This document shows, in pieces, positions 1 to 10,972 of a stretch of 64,000 nt of DNA (within the stretch, counting starts at the first letter, position 1; each line of letters starts with the position of its first letter). The stretch comes from Rotaria macrura. Its lineage: Eukaryota; Rotifera; Eurotatoria; Philodinida; Philodinidae. The notes beneath the pieces were generated by a model. That model searched no databases. It had not been told where the DNA came from and worked only from the letters and a program-made list of their open reading frames with translations. The translations under genes and the position numbers were made by a program. The stretch is from the NCBI GenBank assembly GCA_900239685.1, contig OENT01000350.1:62001-126000 (forward strand). Direction: 5' to 3'.

Positions 1-1163
1 TGAGCGAACTTTTTTGTTTGTTGACAAAAAACTTCACAACGAGCTTTTGTGTTAATCACATATAGATATAAGTATTTAAATCCATATAACGATAATCATA
101 TATTTTCTCAATACTACCTATCATAAAGACCTTTCTACAAGAAAATCTTGTCTCATCGGATGGAAGTTTTCATCATAAATTTTCAGAACTACTCATCAGT
201 GCTGCAATCGATCGTGTTCGTGCTAGGTATCTCTGATTGAAATCTTCATGACTGTGGATGTGAAAAATCAAACAAATTCTCTCGGTCTAATAGACTTCGG
301 ATCAGTGATTGTCAGAACTTACGGGATTTTTATCCGCTGATAAAATTGTAAAAGCTTATTGCAAAGTTTCATTCGTCCAAACGTTTTTCTTTGTATTCTA
401 TCTGTGATTTTAATTTCATGTTACACGTTCGATCTATCTTTGATAATTGAAATGTTCCAAAGCGAGAAAAGTAAACGTATTCTTAATAGGAAAAAAAGAA
501 CAAACAGTAGTGACTTCGAAGAAATGTACTCTTTCTTCATCTACAGCTTTGAGAATCAGATTTTCAAGAGAAAAGTACCAACCAAGATAGGTGATTTTTT
601 GAAAAACACGCATAATTCATGTATCTATAGCAATAGTCAAGAATATATTTGTTTGAAAACGATTCCTATTAAATAGTTTAGCAGTTTTTATTACAATATT
701 TTGAATAATTGACATTAGAAAAACTAGTTTAACAATAACAGTATGAATTATATTGTGCGCCTATTTTCGTACAGTAGAACGCATCCTCAACAATATGAAT
801 CTTGTCTAGGCATATTCTCACTTAATTCAATGTCTTAATAAGATATCCATTTTGTATGTTGAATATGTAACTGTTGAAATTCAATCAAAATCGAACAGGT
901 AGATATAGAGATGCAAGTAAAGTATGGTTTTAAAATGAGTTTGCTTTACGAATAGTGTCTACTCGAATGATTCAGATCATGCAGAGTCACACAATACTAA
1001 CAGTTATATTTCTGAAATAAAACTCATCAGAAAATGTTTAGTAATAAAATCTTGTGTTGTGAAGCATTTTTCTTTTAAAAAGAACGTGAACGAGAAACTT
1101 AGAATAGTTCCTATTTGCAATCAAATGCAGAAACACAAGAAATGGATTTGATTAACAACAAAC
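1..1163. other. Gene-poor flank downstream of the RNF19-like gene
   Basis: AT-rich sequence with no splice-supported gene. One plus-strand open frame (about 344-676) has a hydrophobic N-terminal run followed by a basic tail, but it lacks an ATG at its start and I see no splice context, so it is not called. The 3' UTR of the minus-strand gene should lie in the upper part of this stretch. Confidence 0.5.
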
Positions 1164-4100
1164 TTACTTAATCGAGCCAGCCAATGCTTTTAGACTATCC
1201 ATGGTTTTAGAGGATTTTTCGCTGATTGTTATACTTTCGATATCAAAACTTTTACAATCACTAACTTCAGCTTGAACATCAAGGCTAATAAATGCAATGA
1301 CAAACAAGATTTTCATGACAATAAGTTTTTATCTTATTTTAAATCGTACCGATTTGATGCTGGTAAACTTTCACAAAGTGATATTGCACCTGTACCAGGT
1401 AATGCTTTCGTACTTTCATTACTACGATCGTCAACTAGTTGTGCAACACTATTTGATAGACTAGTTGAATCTCCACCAATCGTTGGATGTGTCATTACAC
1501 TTTGCGTGTCTATAAACAAAGGTATTGAGATGAATTTTATGAAACAAAACAAACATATGTATTCGGTATCTATTTCATGTCTTACCATTAAGAATAGCTC
1601 TTGCAATAGCCACATCACGTAAAGAAAATGGTAAAAAACTATCTAGATTCGAAATATCACTATCTAAAATATTGTTTCTTGTTCCGACACCACAGCCACC
1701 CGTACGACATAATGATATAGGAATAACCTGTAATTTATCATAAAAATGAATTATGAAATAGGAAAAGAAAAAAACATCACATCTTTCTTACTCCATAAAC
1801 ATATGCCAAAAGAATAGGAACTCCGATTCCAACAGCAAGAGTAGCTATTATTGGTGAAGCAACTATACTTCCGAGAACACCTAATGTAACAAGAATATTT
1901 CTCTTTGCTTTACTATTTCCATTATTATTAAATTTTCTGAATATTCTTCGACCAGCCCATATTGGTACACCTATAACCACTCCTGGTACAGCAACACCAG
2001 CTATTAATGCTATGATAACTGGTGCACCAATCAATGTAGCTACTTGCCATAGAATAACTTTTTTCCTACTCCATTGCTTTTTACCCCAAAATGTACAACC
2101 CGATGGACTAAAATCAAATAAGTGACATGCAGAAAACAAGCCATTGAAGAATCCAACAAACCTGAGATAATGTAAATCCGATATTTCTCGACCACATAGC
2201 CAACAAAATTCAGCTTCACATATGGGACATGTCATATGATTCTACAATAAAAACATATGAGCTTATGAAGAAAGAATTCACAATTTTTTTCGACTGCTCA
2301 AGATCATAGTATGAGTGAAAGAGAACTAGGGACCTAGCCAAAGGATAAGCTGCACGCCCGCCTCACCTCTTCTATGTCCTCCCCTCTTGATGTAAAATAT
2401 CTTGGTGGAAAACTACCCTAAAAACCAATTCAAACGCTGAAAGTTCATTAGAGTAGAATGAAAAATATCTCAAGATTTAATCACAGAGAATGAATCTATT
2501 CCTTAGAAGCATAGAGTCTGAAGACCTAATTCTGCCGGAAAAAAAAACATGTTCAGAAAAATGTCAATAACTCACGTTCTGAATGACATACAGATGTGAA
2601 TTTTATTTTCCGGAAAAGAGCAAACATTTTTCTATCAACTGATGTCAAATTTGTTGAAAAATATTCAATTGACTTCGTACAATGAGCGTGACAATAGCAG
2701 GGGGGTAAATTTTTATCCAATTCTGCTGTGTTCTTTATTTTGCCGGTCAATGTATTTTTTGTTCCTAATTCGGCCGTTTACATGTAAAACTACAATAGGT
2801 TTTAGAAAAAGTTAATTTTCCTTATGAAAATGACATTTATCTAAAATAAAACACACATCAATAGATTCCTCTAACCATGCTGCATCGACTCGTATATTTT
2901 TCAAGATAATTCAAATTTATTTTCCTCGACTTTTTACATCAACAAAATAAAAAAGTGACACTAAGCTCTGTTTTGTGTTCCTAATTATGCCGGTCAATGT
3001 AAAAAATTTTCCTAATTATGCCGGTCAATGTAAATTTTGTTCCTAATTATGCCGAGACTTTAAAATTTAAAAAAAATCATCAAAACATTTTCGATTGAAA
3101 TTGGGATACATATCTTCGAGGCAAAAGACAATTTTGAAAAAATGTCTTATTTACTTCTCACCAAGTCCTTTTTGCAATTTATCTACCCCTAACCTAGCCA
3201 AATTCGAATTTCCATCAAATATTTGTGTCTAACAAATAAGGATGAACATATGTATCCCAATTTCAATCGAAAATGNNNNNNNNNNNNNNNNNTGAAAAAT
3301 ATACGAGTCGATGCAGCATGGTTAGAGGAATCTAGTGATGTGTGTTTTATTTTAGATAAATGTCATTTTCATAAAGAAAATTAACTTTTTCTAAAACCTA
3401 TTGTAGTTTTACATGTAAACGGCCGAATTAGGAACAAAAAATACATTGACCGGCAAAATAAAGAACACAGCAGAATTGGATAAAAATTTACCCCCCTGCT
3501 ATTGTCACGCTCATTGTACGAAGTCAATTGAATATTTTTCAACAAATTTGACATCAGTTGATAGAAAAATGTTTGCTCTTTTCCGGAAAATAAAATTCAC
3601 ATCTGTATGTCATTCAGAACGTGAGTTATTGACATTTTTCTGAACATGTTTTTTTTTCCGGCAGAATTAGGTCTTCAGACTCTATATCTTGATATGAAAA
3701 AAGTCACAATAAACTAGTTTCTCCCATTGTCAAGATCGAAATTAACAGAATTTCAAGGAGGTATCAGCATAAGAGTCTTCTGCATTTTTTAGATAGCGAT
3801 CTTTCTGAATCACTCTGTACTAGAGAGATGGCTTCTCAGCGACTATCGAACTTCTAGTGTCTTCTGCATCTAAGATAAGACTTTCTTCATACACAATAAA
3901 CGTTGACTATGAGTACGATCGATAGGTCAACGATATTAAGCCTGCTTAGATCTATGTTGTTCTACACTCAAAAGAATTGAGTTATTTATTTTTGTCCCGG
4001 AGTACTTACACAAGAGCCATCATCCATTTTGAGTATAGATGCTTGACATCGTGGACATTGCTTTATTTCATCTTCTGTTAAATAGATACAATAAGAAATG

Positions 4101-5278
4101 CAATCAATTTTTATTTAGTTGAAAACATACTTTGATGTGCTGAGGCAAGACTAATAAATGAACTCGAACGAAGTCTTGTTGATGCTTTTTCTCGTGCCGA
4201 ATCTTCACATGTTTTATTGGGATGCCATGTTGCTTTGCAATGATAGCAAAATGATGTATTACAACCCGGCCGTTGACATTGTATTTCTGGACATGATGCA
4301 TAGCCCGATGCAATAACAGCGAATCCACAATCAGGTGCTGGACACCAGCGTGTATCAGGTATCGATTGTAAAACACGTCGTACCATAAATTGTTCGTATT
4401 TTGATACAAGATCTGGATGACTTTCTAATATGCGCGATATATCCGATGGATGCATTCGTTCAGGACAATCGCTATGTGGACAATTGAGTGTAATACGACC
4501 TTCTGATATTTCTAATTTCAAGTAGCTTTTTAGACATGTACGACAATATGAATGTGAACATAATGTTAAATGTTCGAACTGTTCAAATGAATAATCATGA
4601 TAACATAACATACATGTTTCAATTAAACGATCGTTTGAATTTGTTGTCGTTGTCGGTATGATATTAATAACATGCTCATTGGCAGATGCAACAATCGATT
4701 CAGTAAAATCTTCTTTTGCGGTAAAATGAGAATTTTTATCATGTATTGGAGATGAGGATACTGCTGCTAATGAATGGATTTGTTGTTTCGATGATTGACA
4801 CGAATTATTTATTGTCGTTGTACTTTGCTGATGTGTTAGACGTGTTGTTGTCGATGGACGACTTGCAGTAAAACGCAGTAGATTAAGAAAACGTCGACGA
4901 ATACTACCATTACTGTTGCTTGATTTTGTTTTCGAATTTGAAGATTCTTTAAAAGAAAAATAAACATGTAATAATAAATGATTAAATCGACATGAAATAA
5001 AGTTAGATATATGATTGAGTCATATTCATATTAAGCAAGTTAAAATCGAAAATTTTCGTACTTTGAGAAGTTGTAACTTGTATAGACGTATTTGTTGTTG
5101 ATGGTAAAAGAAAAGTTGAATTACTCGTTGTCGTCGTCGTCGTCGATATTGGGATTGTTACGATTGATGACTGATCTTTGGTTAATGTTACTGCTGAGTC
5201 GTTATGAGTGGTAGGTTTTAGTGATGAACGCTTAACAATAGATGATGAATGTTGACTACGTTTTTTTGACAGCATCAT
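1164..5278 (-). CDS. RNF19: RNF19-like RBR E3 ubiquitin ligase, eight exons
   Basis: Membrane-bound RING1-IBR-RING2 (RBR) ubiquitin ligase of the RNF19/dorfin type. Exons (minus strand): 5278-5062, 4946-4131, 4074-4010, 2241-2162, 2107-1792, 1727-1586, 1509-1350, 1284-1164. All junctions are GT-AG and the sum is 1917 nt (638 aa plus stop). The Ser/Thr-rich N-terminus is followed by RING1 (starting ETCMLC), an IBR with [20 protein letters not shown] and WHPNKTC, then RING2 (QCPRC...DDGSC|NHMTC...EFCWLC). The presumed catalytic Cys of RING2 is the last codon of exon 3, just before the longest intron. Exon 5 holds the family motif [11 protein letters not shown] and two hydrophobic segments, as expected for RNF19. 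The intron at 2161-2108 is 54 bp and in frame, so a naive ORF reads through it and adds 18 residues. The C-terminus is less certain: the stop TAA at 1166-1164 overlaps a GTAAGT donor, so a further exon is possible. Confidence 0.9.
2511..3685. mobile_element. Palindromic (foldback) element in RNF19 intron 4
   Basis: Outer arms of about 390 bp (2511-2905 and 3293-3685) are near-identical inverted copies, starting ATAGAGTCTGAAGACC. A second inverted pair (about 3088-3115 and 3247-3275) sits inside. The motif CCTAATTATGCCGGTCAATG, or close variants of it, recurs at about 2743, 2990, 3014 and 3042, and a variant (CCTAATTCTGCCGG) lies just inside each end. The 65-codon ORF present in both arms is a by-product of the symmetry and resembles no transposase. 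Probably a non-autonomous DNA element; I could not identify a target duplication. Confidence 0.75.
3276..3292. other. Assembly gap (17 N)
   Basis: Run of N inside the palindromic element. By symmetry with the left arm, roughly 180 bp (the counterpart of 2905-3085) is missing at this point, so the gap is likely underestimated. Confidence 0.9.
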
Positions 5279-6880
5279 AGATTATAAAAACTAAAGATAA
5301 TTGAAAAGTTTTTTATGTATATATTTGGAATAGAACTTTTTTTTCAATTTCGATATTGACATTTCATCTTTAAAAATATATTTTTTGCTAGGGGTTTATT
5401 GTGTAAGATTAATAGAAAAAGATGTACTTATATTATATGTAATTTACAAAACATGAATTAGTTTATGTCAATATTTATCAAATAGAATGAAATACTGTTA
5501 GATTAACGGAAGACCTGTTAAACATCTGATAGCTGTTGTACATAAAAAGAGAAGAAAATAATCAATAATTACGGAAGTTTTATTGACTATTCATTGGACA
5601 TCATTCATAAACGGTAAAAACGTAATTTTGTTTTTTTGATAATTATTGAAAAATTAACATAATATAATGTATCCATAAAAAAAACATGAACTGTATTAAT
5701 CTATAATAAAGAATCATACTCATTTATCATGTTTATCGATGCTCTTTGGTTTTTTCCCTTCGTCAATACAGTAAGAAAGCGCATGATGAGTAAACGACCC
5801 TATCAAATGCACATGACTGTCCGATGCTTTTCTTTGAATGAATGAATCCGCGATACAAATAGCAAGTGCACCAAGCATAATCAAAGTGTACGCAAAACAC
5901 TGTGTCTACAAAATTAACACTGCGTTCCGTCGAAAAATCGGTTTTCATGTGAGTAATCTAAGATCAGTGGAAGTGATAAGCTTATTTTACATGGTACGAC
6001 CTCTGTTCTTTATTATTACTATTATCGACTAGTGCCACTTTTTCTACTTCTTTCTTACTTAGCACATTCACCATTTTCTTCCCTCTTTTAACACGAAATG
6101 AATAGATTGTTTAACAGATATAAAAATGTAAACGTTTTTTCTAGATTATACCGTGAATTTCGATATATGCACTTTAATAACCTTTGTTTAAAAAAGTTAA
6201 GTGTGCCGATACTGTTTGTTCAATAAACCAAACTGAAAGAAACCGTTTTGTTTTTCAATTCCATCCGGAACGCTGCAATCCATGCGATCAAGTGTGGGAT
6301 AGATTAATAATTACGAAGGCAAGAAAGTGACGGGAAAGCAACATTCATTTTGTTTTGAAACAATAGGAATCATCCTTGTTGTTATTTTTGTTGTTTTTCT
6401 GTATCTAGTATTAAATCACCAATGAGAACTGAAATCGTATCTGATTGGCACATTGGAAACAACCAATAGAATAGAAAGAAGTCTTGGGTGAGTGAGTTAC
6501 ACTAAAAGATAAATGAGATGAAACTCTTTTTTTTGGTATATTTAATGGTTTTTCATGGCTTTATTCTTGCAATAATTAGGATCAAAGTGTTCAAAATGTT
6601 TTGAGGATACTTCTTTTGATAAAAGACGACGCCACGACAGCAAAACTCTGAGATCTGTGTTGTGAGTTAGTACGATTCGTGTCAATGGTGTCATTGATCT
6701 GAAGAAGAATCATGTTGAAATAAAATTTGTTGAATCAATAGCTCCTGCGTCTTCGTTTCTCGTAATCCATCGAACCTACAACAACTGATGTCATTTTCTA
6801 TTTTTGAGAATACATATTAATAACTTTAATAAGTTATCGTTATCCAATGACAACACGCCTACTCAAATTCCTTTTAGAAC
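5279..6880. other. Intergenic, nothing recognised
   Basis: Upstream region of the minus-strand RNF19-like gene, so its promoter and 5' UTR should be here. The short ORFs near 5.8-6.0 kb overlap on opposite strands and have no splice or domain support. Confidence 0.5.
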
Positions 6881-7444
6881 ATGAACTACGTTAGAATCTA
6901 TGACAATAGTAAAAAGACTGTTGTTCGTTTGGTACTTGGGCAAGATAACATTGTTCCAGCACATTATTTAGTTGCGACATTTCCTGGTGCCACAGGTCTA
7001 ATCTTTGAAGATAAGGATCTGCACATGTTCACTTCGTATGTCATTAGACAATGAAAGAAACATCTCGAAAAATATGCTTTCAATAATTTCAGAATGCCAA
7101 AAGATGCAAATGGAAATTTTCATTGGGAATGGGTTTCCAATAACTGTTTATGATTTAATCTATGCTGATCGTAAGAAACGCAAAGGGATAGAAGATTGCA
7201 TTATCTTATATATCGCTTTTATCTTCTAACTTCCCGAAACCGTTCACCCTTATTATCATCGAAGACGACAAAATACTTAAATTGGTTAACTGTAATTGGC
7301 GAAGTAAGTCTATTAATTGATGTGATAGTGAAAATAAAACACAGAGCTTTCTTCTCGATGATCATAAATTCGAACTCATATTGGTTTCTTTTTTTGATAA
7401 TAGGTTTATTCAAATCCGACTAGCAATGATAAACAAACAAAATA
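6881..7444 (+). pseudogene. TARDBP: Degenerate TDP-43 (TARDBP)-like copy: N-terminal domain and remnant of RRM1
   Basis: The first 43 codons from ATG 6881 align without gaps to the N-terminal dimerisation domain of TDP-43: NYVRI at the start and ATFPGATGL where TDP-43 has AQFPGACGL. Further on, the frame at about 7104-7190 reads VYDLIYADRKKRK against VYVVNYPKDNKRK, the end of the domain and start of the nuclear-localisation stretch. At about 7262-7303 there is a weak RRM1-like piece (SKTTKYL...IGEV against WKTTEQDL...FGEV), ending at a GTAAGT donor; joined across 7304-7403 it gives GEVYSNP and then a stop. The pieces lie in different frames. The first pair can be joined only with a weak donor and an AAAAG acceptor; the second needs a frameshift near 7190. 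RNP1, RRM2 and the Gly-rich tail were not found. The best reading is a decayed duplicate; a spliced short gene is not excluded. Confidence 0.5.
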
Positions 7445-10400
7445 ATGAAGAAATATTATAGTAAGAGATGGATACTTCGCGATACCTCTTATCAGAGACC
7501 ACCACGGCATACTTTTGCTTTCTCATTCGCTACCCCAAAGGTGCCTGAATTTTCAGTTCACTAATTTCGTTTAATCGAGCTGAATAACACAATCTCTTCA
7601 CGAAAGATGTGAGATCTCAGAAAATCTAGAAACTGGAGCTGAATTGGAACCCAAACCATAGAAAAAATCATCGAGAAACCGTTTTTTTACATGTGGCCGA
7701 GGACGTCATCCATTCCTTTTTACCATCTAAGTCGAGTCCGAATATTTTCCTTTCATATCAGTGAGCTTTAATTTTAATGTAAATGTAATGGCTTTATAAT
7801 ATCAATAAAAAAAGATATTTAGATGCCCTTGGTACTACCATCTTTCGAGCTATCATTTGTTACCTAACTGGAGTCCCCATGCACCTCAACCAACGACATT
7901 CGTTTTGAAAAGATACAAATGATATACCTAGTCAATGACATATGATATTGATACCATTTAGTATGAGACAGTGGTAACAGTCAAAAATGTCCCTCACAAA
8001 AATGTGCTACTAAAAAACGTCTCTTGATGTCATTTTTTTCGTTGATCATTTTTGTTTTATTGTTCGATTGAATGTTATTGACACAGATGACGCCTTAAGA
8101 AAAGAAATATATCGATGCATACATTCGTGATTTGTTGTAGAGGATTGGACTAGTCCATATAGAATTCAATAGGAACGAGAGAACATTTCGCATATAACTA
8201 GCAGTTGTAGTGCTAAACTTTCTTCTTTCGTTTCAAGTGGAAAATGATTTGGAATTTTATTCTTTTAATCTGTTTTGTGTAGGATAATTTCCTCTACTTA
8301 ATTCTATGTTTAACTATAACCCCTGTTTTAGAAAAAAAATCTGACAAACAAGGACATTTTTGACCGTATTCGAGACGGTTATCCTATGTTTTAGGGTTAT
8401 TGTTTTATAGTCAGAGCAACTGAGTTTGGTTGTTTCAGCGTTTATGTTCCGAAGATATTTTCACAAGAAAGCTTGATATTAAAAACCCGCACGACATATA
8501 TCACACATCACTCTAAATGGTAAACTTGAAGTGGAAATGTGGATCTTCTCTTTCGTGACGTCTAAACCCAAAAACATACATAACCAACCTAAATCGTATT
8601 CAGATTTACTATAAATTAAAACATAAAAAATGAGTATTCGAAAACATACATCTGAAAAGCAATTTTACGAGTATTTCATAATTTTTTCTTTTCATGAAAT
8701 TTCTTATGAATGAAGGAGTTTTCACTTTGAATTGTTTAACAAAGAAATTTATGACATATACTCAGTGAGCAAAGCAGTTTGTTTTTTATACACTCTAAAG
8801 TGATTGTACCGTTTTTTCATTGTCTTCCGCTTTTCTCGACCGATGGTGAAATCTAGATAGGAATAATATTGCTTATCACGATCGTTTAGTTGCTTTGCCA
8901 CAAATACTGCAGAATAGTGCTCCTCATATGTTCGAAACATAAATTAAGTCTGTGTCTATCGAGTGCATGTTGTCAAATCACAGTATCCTATCGCAAAATG
9001 GTTAAGAAACAATTCCTCTTCACATTTATTCCATTTGATTCAATCGTTTCTCATGAAGATACTACTACGTTGTCTCAATCAGAGAAAACGACAAATATAA
9101 TATTAATCGTCATACAATGAAATCGCCTTTAATAGATTTCCCCATGAAATCTAAATAATTCACGACAAAATCAGTTCTAAATAACTTTTTATAGAAAAAA
9201 ACAATTATCAACACAAATAAGTTATACTATATGCTATATGACAGCCTTTGCTCTTAATCCTTGTTCCTTTATCTACAATTTATTGAGTACAATAAGTTGG
9301 ACGATCCTTCTCTGCATTCTTATTTAATGCTTCATATTAGCATGCATGCTATCGTACTTGGTCATGTTTAACAGTCATACGAAAATAAAGTCAGCGACAA
9401 ACATTGAAGTGAAATATTATGTCTATTTTTTCAGGTTTTCATTCGCATGGATGAATCGTATGGATCTGATTCAAAAAGAAATATAGTTAATAAAACTTCG
9501 TCAAATATAATTGTACTATCCTATGAGAAAGGGGATTCCGTATATGTGTATTGATTTCTCATATTGAAAATGGTTTTTCCACATCAAGCTAGATTTAAAT
9601 GTTTTTCAATGCTTATCTTTTCCTAATTACGAAATTTGTATTTAAATGAAAAAAAAGATATTAATCTATAGAGATTTTCACACTTTATCTGTTTCTCATA
9701 AAAATTTTATTTTTCAAAGTCGATATTCACTTAAAACATCTGATTTTACAGAGAATGACCGAAACGAAGGGCTGTTTTTACGAAAAAAGAATAAAAAAAA
9801 AAGATAGTTCTGCTTCTCAATACTTCTTTTCAAAACGACAGCGGTAAAATATCAGCAGTATTAAAATTTGAAGTAAGCCATTTTATTCTATTTTAAATGT
9901 TTTGCTTTTCAATGACACGCAATACATAGCGATAAGAGAGAAAGAATATAAGATTCAACTGTTTTTTTCCGTTTTACCCGCGATTCTCACTACAATCAGA
10001 TTTTTTAAGTGACAATCAACTTTGAAGAATAAGCCTTCTATTAGAAACATATGAAGCGGTGAAAATCTCTGTAGATTAATCTATTTTAATTTCATTTTAG
10101 TTCAAATTTCGTGGTTAGGAAAAGACAAGTGTTGAAAAGCATTTAAATCCAGTTTCGTGTGGAAGAATAATTCTCAATATGAAAACTCTACATAGAAAGA
10201 TAGAGCTTCCCCACTCTCATATGATAGAGCATGTTTTTGACGTCTTATATTATCTATATTATACTCTTTCAATTAGACCCACACGCTTCACCTATGTTAA
10301 AGAAAACCTGAAAAATAACTGTTGAAAGAAATGCACAAAAACATTCAATGAAATATTTATTGCTAACTGTAATAAAAATTGATCATTACTTATATTCATT

Positions 10401-10503
10401 TTCTAGGTATATTTGTTATGTGGATTGGTTCAATGATATTTTCCTTTCGGTCTAACATTTTTTGGGAAACGATCAATCATGTGTTACAGGATTGATCTAA
10501 TAA
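7445..10503. other. Intergenic, no supported gene
   Basis: AT-rich, with short ORFs near 8.75-9.12 kb on both strands that overlap each other and have no domain or splice support. Confidence 0.5.
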
Positions 10504-10972
10504 CCCAGGAGAATCATTCTGATCGTGAGATACGGTGATAAATCGGCAAATTACCCGATTAATTTCCACAGCATTAAACCGTAATCCGTCATACCGTTTT
10601 ACACTCTAAAAAAAATAGGTTTTTTTCCGGAACTTAAAAAAGTTCTTCCCATGGGCACACCGGAAGAAATTTTTTTAGGTTCCCTATAGAACTTTAAAAG
10701 GTTTGGCTTGTAAGCTGCAAAACCTTTCAGGTTTTGTAAATCTTGAAAAGGTTTTGTAGCTTTGACACCGAAACTTTTAAAGTTCTATACGGAACCTAAA
10801 AAAGTTCTTTCGGTGTGCCCATGGGAAGAGCTTTTTTAAGTTCCGGAAAGAACCTATTCTTTTTAGAGTGTACAGACCGTATTTTTCGCTAGAAAACTGT
10901 CATCATTTTTCACTCTATTCACCTCTCTTTTCTGTTATGACGAGCTACGGTTTCTAGTTTTTTTTATCTGGG
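10504..10972. mobile_element. CCCAGG-ended foldback element, carrying a nested MITE
   Basis: The left end CCCAGGAGAATCATTCTGA is nearly the same as the left ends at 43591 and 55271. The right end is the inverted CTGGG at 10968-10972. The flanks extend the symmetry by TAA/TTA. The inner part has CCGTAATCCGTCATACCG-type sequence like the element at 42.9 kb. A separate TA-flanked element (10602-10870) interrupts it. No coding capacity. Confidence 0.6.
10600..10872. mobile_element. MITE with TA target duplication (Tc1/mariner-like ends)
   Basis: Almost complete palindrome of about 270 bp. Ends are CACTCTAAAAA and its inverse TTTTTAGAGTG, each bordered by TA (10600-10601 and 10871-10872), the target-site pattern of Tc1/mariner-type elements. 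Inverted internal blocks include the AAAGTTC..TTCCGG stretches and CCCATGGG. No ORF. Inserted inside an older CCCAGG-ended element. Confidence 0.8.

Noticed and set aside
359..676. 105-codon plus-strand ORF with a hydrophobic N-terminal run
   Set aside because: Starts at TTG, no ATG or acceptor in a convincing place, no family recognised.
1164..1313. Alternative 50-residue secreted peptide starting [16 protein letters not shown] on the minus strand
   Set aside because: The 3' part joins in frame to the upstream RNF19 exon across a good 65-bp intron (1349-1285); the signal-like start is mostly intron sequence.
1272..1622. Plus-strand ORF of 116 codons
   Set aside because: Antisense to RNF19 exons 6-8 and their introns.
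2553..3643. Two identical 65-codon ORFs as a duplicated gene
   Set aside because: They are the same position of the two arms of a palindromic element; no domain.
4104..4409. 101-codon minus-strand ORF
   Set aside because: Out-of-frame shadow of the RING1-IBR exon.
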